Below, piece by piece: positions 62,686 to 64,000 of a DNA stretch of 64,000 nt. Below the pieces are notes generated by a model. That model was not told the DNA's origin and ran no database searches. It worked only from the letters and a program-made list of their open reading frames with translations. Source of the stretch: Bacteroidales bacterium (GTDB lineage: Bacteria; Bacteroidota; Bacteroidia; Bacteroidales; UBA932); NCBI GenBank assembly GCA_017546125.1, contig JAFYXO010000027.1, positions 19,270 to 83,269 on the forward strand, read 5' to 3'. The number at the start of each line of letters is the position of its first letter. The stretch's first letter is position 1. The position numbers were made by a program, and so were the translations under genes.

Positions 62686-63024
62686 CTACATATTAGGAGA
62701 ATCTTCTATATGCAATCTGTTAGCAAGTACCTCATTGAAGTATTTGTCCTCCCCTTCAGAGTTGGTATATTTCACATTTCTCACCCTTCCCATGACATTG
62801 ACGCAGACCCCTTTTTTAATATCATTGAAGTCGGGCATTCCCTTTCCATTCCACGCCACAATATTGTGCCAGGTGGTCTCCTCCTTAATCACTCCGCTTC
62901 GGTCCTTAAATACCTCATTAGTGGCGACAGAGAATCTTATAACCTTATTCTCTCCCACATCCATAATTCTAGGAGCAGTACCCACATTGCCCCTGAGTTC
63001 GATTCTGTTAAATGATCTGTCCAT
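62686..63024 (-). CDS. single-stranded DNA-binding protein-like OB-fold protein
   Basis: 112 aa from the ATG at 63024 (MDRSFNRIELRGNVGTAPRI), the usual SSB-type start; the longer start at 63051 adds nine unlikely residues. The OB fold is complete (IRFSVATNE, EETTWHNIVAWNGKG, VCVNVMGRVRNVKY). It ends EDSPNM, without the acidic DDDIPF-type tip that recruits repair proteins, so it is probably a secondary SSB paralogue rather than the main replication SSB. Confidence 0.8.
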   Translation of the reverse strand: MDRSFNRIELRGNVGTAPRIMDVGENKVIRFSVATNEVFKDRSGVIKEETTWHNIVAWNGKGMPDFNDIKKGVCVNVMGRVRNVKYTNSEGEDKYFNEVLANRLHIEDSPNM

Positions 63025-63192
63025 AATTTTATGTTTTAAAATACAATACAAAGGAGGGGCATTTTTTCCTGACCAGTAAGACTCTAAACGGATATAGTCG
63101 GATATATTTTTTGCTGATTTTTAAAAATATGATGTTCCGCCACAATTTTTCAGATTTTGTAAAAACGGCACATCCATTTGCCTGTTCATAGG

Positions 63193-63200
63193 TACATTTG
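63193..63200 (+). promoter_or_regulatory. -7 box for the zinc-ribbon protein
   Basis: TACATTTG ends 9 nt before the ATG at 63210. A TTTG at 63177-63180 is too close to be a normal -33 element. Confidence 0.45.
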
Positions 63201-63209
63201 GGGTTAAAA

Positions 63210-63572
63210 ATGGAGGAAAAACACCATAGGCGATGTCAGGAGTGCGGCAAAACCATATTTGGGCGGACCGACAAAAGATTCTGTGACGACACCTGCCGCT
63301 CTGCCCACGCTAACAGAAAATATCGGGAAGCGAATAAAAATATGCTTGCCATCAACCGTATCCTAAGGAGAAATCACCAGATATTGTACAATCTTATCTC
63401 TGAGGGGAGAGATCAGTGCCCCACCAAAGAGCTCTACTATAAAGGCTTCAACTTTGACTACTTCACTTCCGTCAAAGACGGCCAACCTGCCATAACCTGC
63501 TGCTACGACATAGGATACCGGACAGATGGGGAGACAACACTACTGGCTGCGACATCTGACATTGAAAATTAG
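63210..63572 (+). CDS. small zinc-ribbon protein, function unknown
   Basis: 120 aa from the ATG at 63210; an in-frame TTG at 63198 is less likely. The N-terminus RCQECGKTIFGRTDKRFCDDTCR is a CxxC...CxxxC zinc ribbon seen in several small Bacteroidetes proteins. A basic helix follows (SAHANRKYREANKNMLAINRILRRNHQIL), then a C-terminal beta-rich part. It may bind nucleic acid, but there is no direct evidence. Confidence 0.7.
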   Translation: MEEKHHRRCQECGKTIFGRTDKRFCDDTCRSAHANRKYREANKNMLAINRILRRNHQILYNLISEGRDQCPTKELYYKGFNFDYFTSVKDGQPAITCCYDIGYRTDGETTLLAATSDIEN

Positions 63573-63644
63573 TTTGGTCAGGCTTTGCTTGAACAGAAGT
63601 ATTCAGATGGTGTCCAGGATTTGGGCTCCGCCTCGTGCCAGCCC

Positions 63645-63791
63645 TCCTGCAAAACACCTTTCCACCAAACCCACTGTCAGTACACTCTGAGGCACATCTG
63701 CGGAAAGGTACCACCGATTCTGCCTAACCTTTCCACCAACCCCCCTCAGAACACCACACAGAGGCCCTCTACGGAAAGGTGTTTTGCAGGA
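63645..63791. repeat. 19-bp inverted repeat enclosing two 54-bp palindromic units
   Basis: TCCTGCAAAACACCTTTCC (63645-63663) is the perfect inverse of 63773-63791. Inside lie two 54-bp units, 63656-63709 and 63727-63780. Each begins ACCTTTCCACCAA and ends GGAAAGGT, so each closes on itself with an 8-bp stem. The unit centres differ but keep a short inner stem. This looks like a non-coding mobile or dispersed repeat. The flanking DNA 63573-63644 and 63792-63862 shows nothing I can name. Confidence 0.6.
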
Positions 63792-63862
63792 AGCAAGTAA
63801 ATGAAGTATCTGAAAAGGAATTGCAAGTCGGTGTAAAACAAAAACCCCCGCAAACAAAGTGA

Positions 63863-64000
63863 TGTGACCCCCAAAAGTTGGACGGTTTAACATTATTAAG
63901 AGGCGCTCTTAGATTGGAATAAAGCTCGGTATTGCACCGGGCTTTTTCCATTTAGCCTCAGTTTGATTCTATCATTATTGTAGTAGCGTATATACTTAAC
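63863..64000. mobile_element. end of an IS3-family insertion sequence (partial)
   Basis: TGTGACCCCCAAAAGTTGGAC from 63863 resembles the terminal inverted repeat of IS3-family elements, with TG as the outermost bases. The transposase OrfB C-terminus begins right inside it and runs off the window. The other end is outside, so target duplication cannot be checked. Confidence 0.75.
63896..64000 (-). CDS. IS3-family transposase OrfB, C-terminal end
   Basis: Reading leftward from the window edge gives VKYIRYYNNDRIKLRLNGKSPVQYRALFQ followed by a short tail and TAA (63896-63898). YYNN-R---L-L-G-SPV-YR is the standard C-terminus of IS3-type rve integrase transposases. Only 34 residues are visible; the catalytic DDE residues lie outside the window. 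Confidence 0.88.
   Translation of the reverse strand, partial: VKYIRYYNNDRIKLRLNGKSPVQYRALFQSKSAS

Noticed and set aside
63472..63893. Overlapping small ORFs with Cys/Arg-rich products
   Set aside because: They run through the inverted-repeat structure and lack start signals; the repeat explains the open frames better than a gene.

Overview
The window looks like a chromosomal segment of a Bacteroidota genome, most likely order Bacteroidales. The evidence is direct: many genes are preceded by the Bacteroidetes-type promoter (TTTG, about 19 nt, then TAnnTTTG), Shine-Dalgarno sequences are sparse, and the gene content is typical of the phylum (DUF4831 and DUF4837 proteins, long-tailed ribosomal S16, glycine-lipid synthases GlsA/GlsB, a BtuB/BtuG-type cobalamin pair, fimbrillin-like and FISUMP-domain lipoproteins, a BACON-like domain). 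A Rikenellaceae-like host is possible, but I cannot fix the family from sequence alone.

Layout. 1-5.6 kb: the end of a PHP-domain phosphoesterase, a possible small RNA with its own promoter and terminator, a family-2 glycosyltransferase, an intergenic region with hairpin repeats, the dipeptidase pepD, a DUF4831 protein and a lipid A-type acyltransferase. 5.6-10.4 kb: a peptide (POT) transporter, a compact LysR regulator, a serine hydrolase, and rpsF-rpsR-rplI. 10.4-16.2 kb (minus strand): an envelope operon of patatin-barrel protein, flippase, dut and murF. 16.2-22.6 kb: an operon of cyclophilin lipoprotein plus a complete RND efflux pump. 22.7-23.8 kb: rpsP-rimM.

23.8-42.1 kb is the most unusual region. 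A single 18-kb run of seven tightly spaced same-strand genes encodes an LPP20/DUF4384-like secreted protein, a secreted WG-repeat/CARDB/caspase protein with an intact His/Cys dyad, a small outer-membrane barrel, and four very large lipoproteins. The lipoproteins carry seven copies of a roughly 1-kb FISUMP-type module, plus fimbrillin-like or LRR/BACON-like N-terminal domains. The last lipoprotein gene is interrupted by one in-frame amber codon. It reads as a surface-exposed, recombination-prone lipoprotein array paired with a caspase-like protease and ends in a strong terminator.

42.1-64 kb is mostly housekeeping: ruvX-def-manB, M23 peptidase-dxr-rseP-DUF4837, tRNA-Glu-rpsT, radC, upp, rpoN, a cobalamin riboswitch controlling btuB and a BtuG-like propeller lipoprotein, glsA-glsB, a LEA14-like lipoprotein with a SPOR protein, miaB, an OsmC protein, a propeller-like lipoprotein, cysS, an SSB-like protein and a small zinc-ribbon protein. 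The window closes with a pair of 54-bp inverted elements and the end of an IS3-family insertion sequence.

The genes suggest a peptide- and amino-acid-using, cobalamin-scavenging host-associated anaerobe with a heavily decorated outer membrane. That lifestyle statement is inference.
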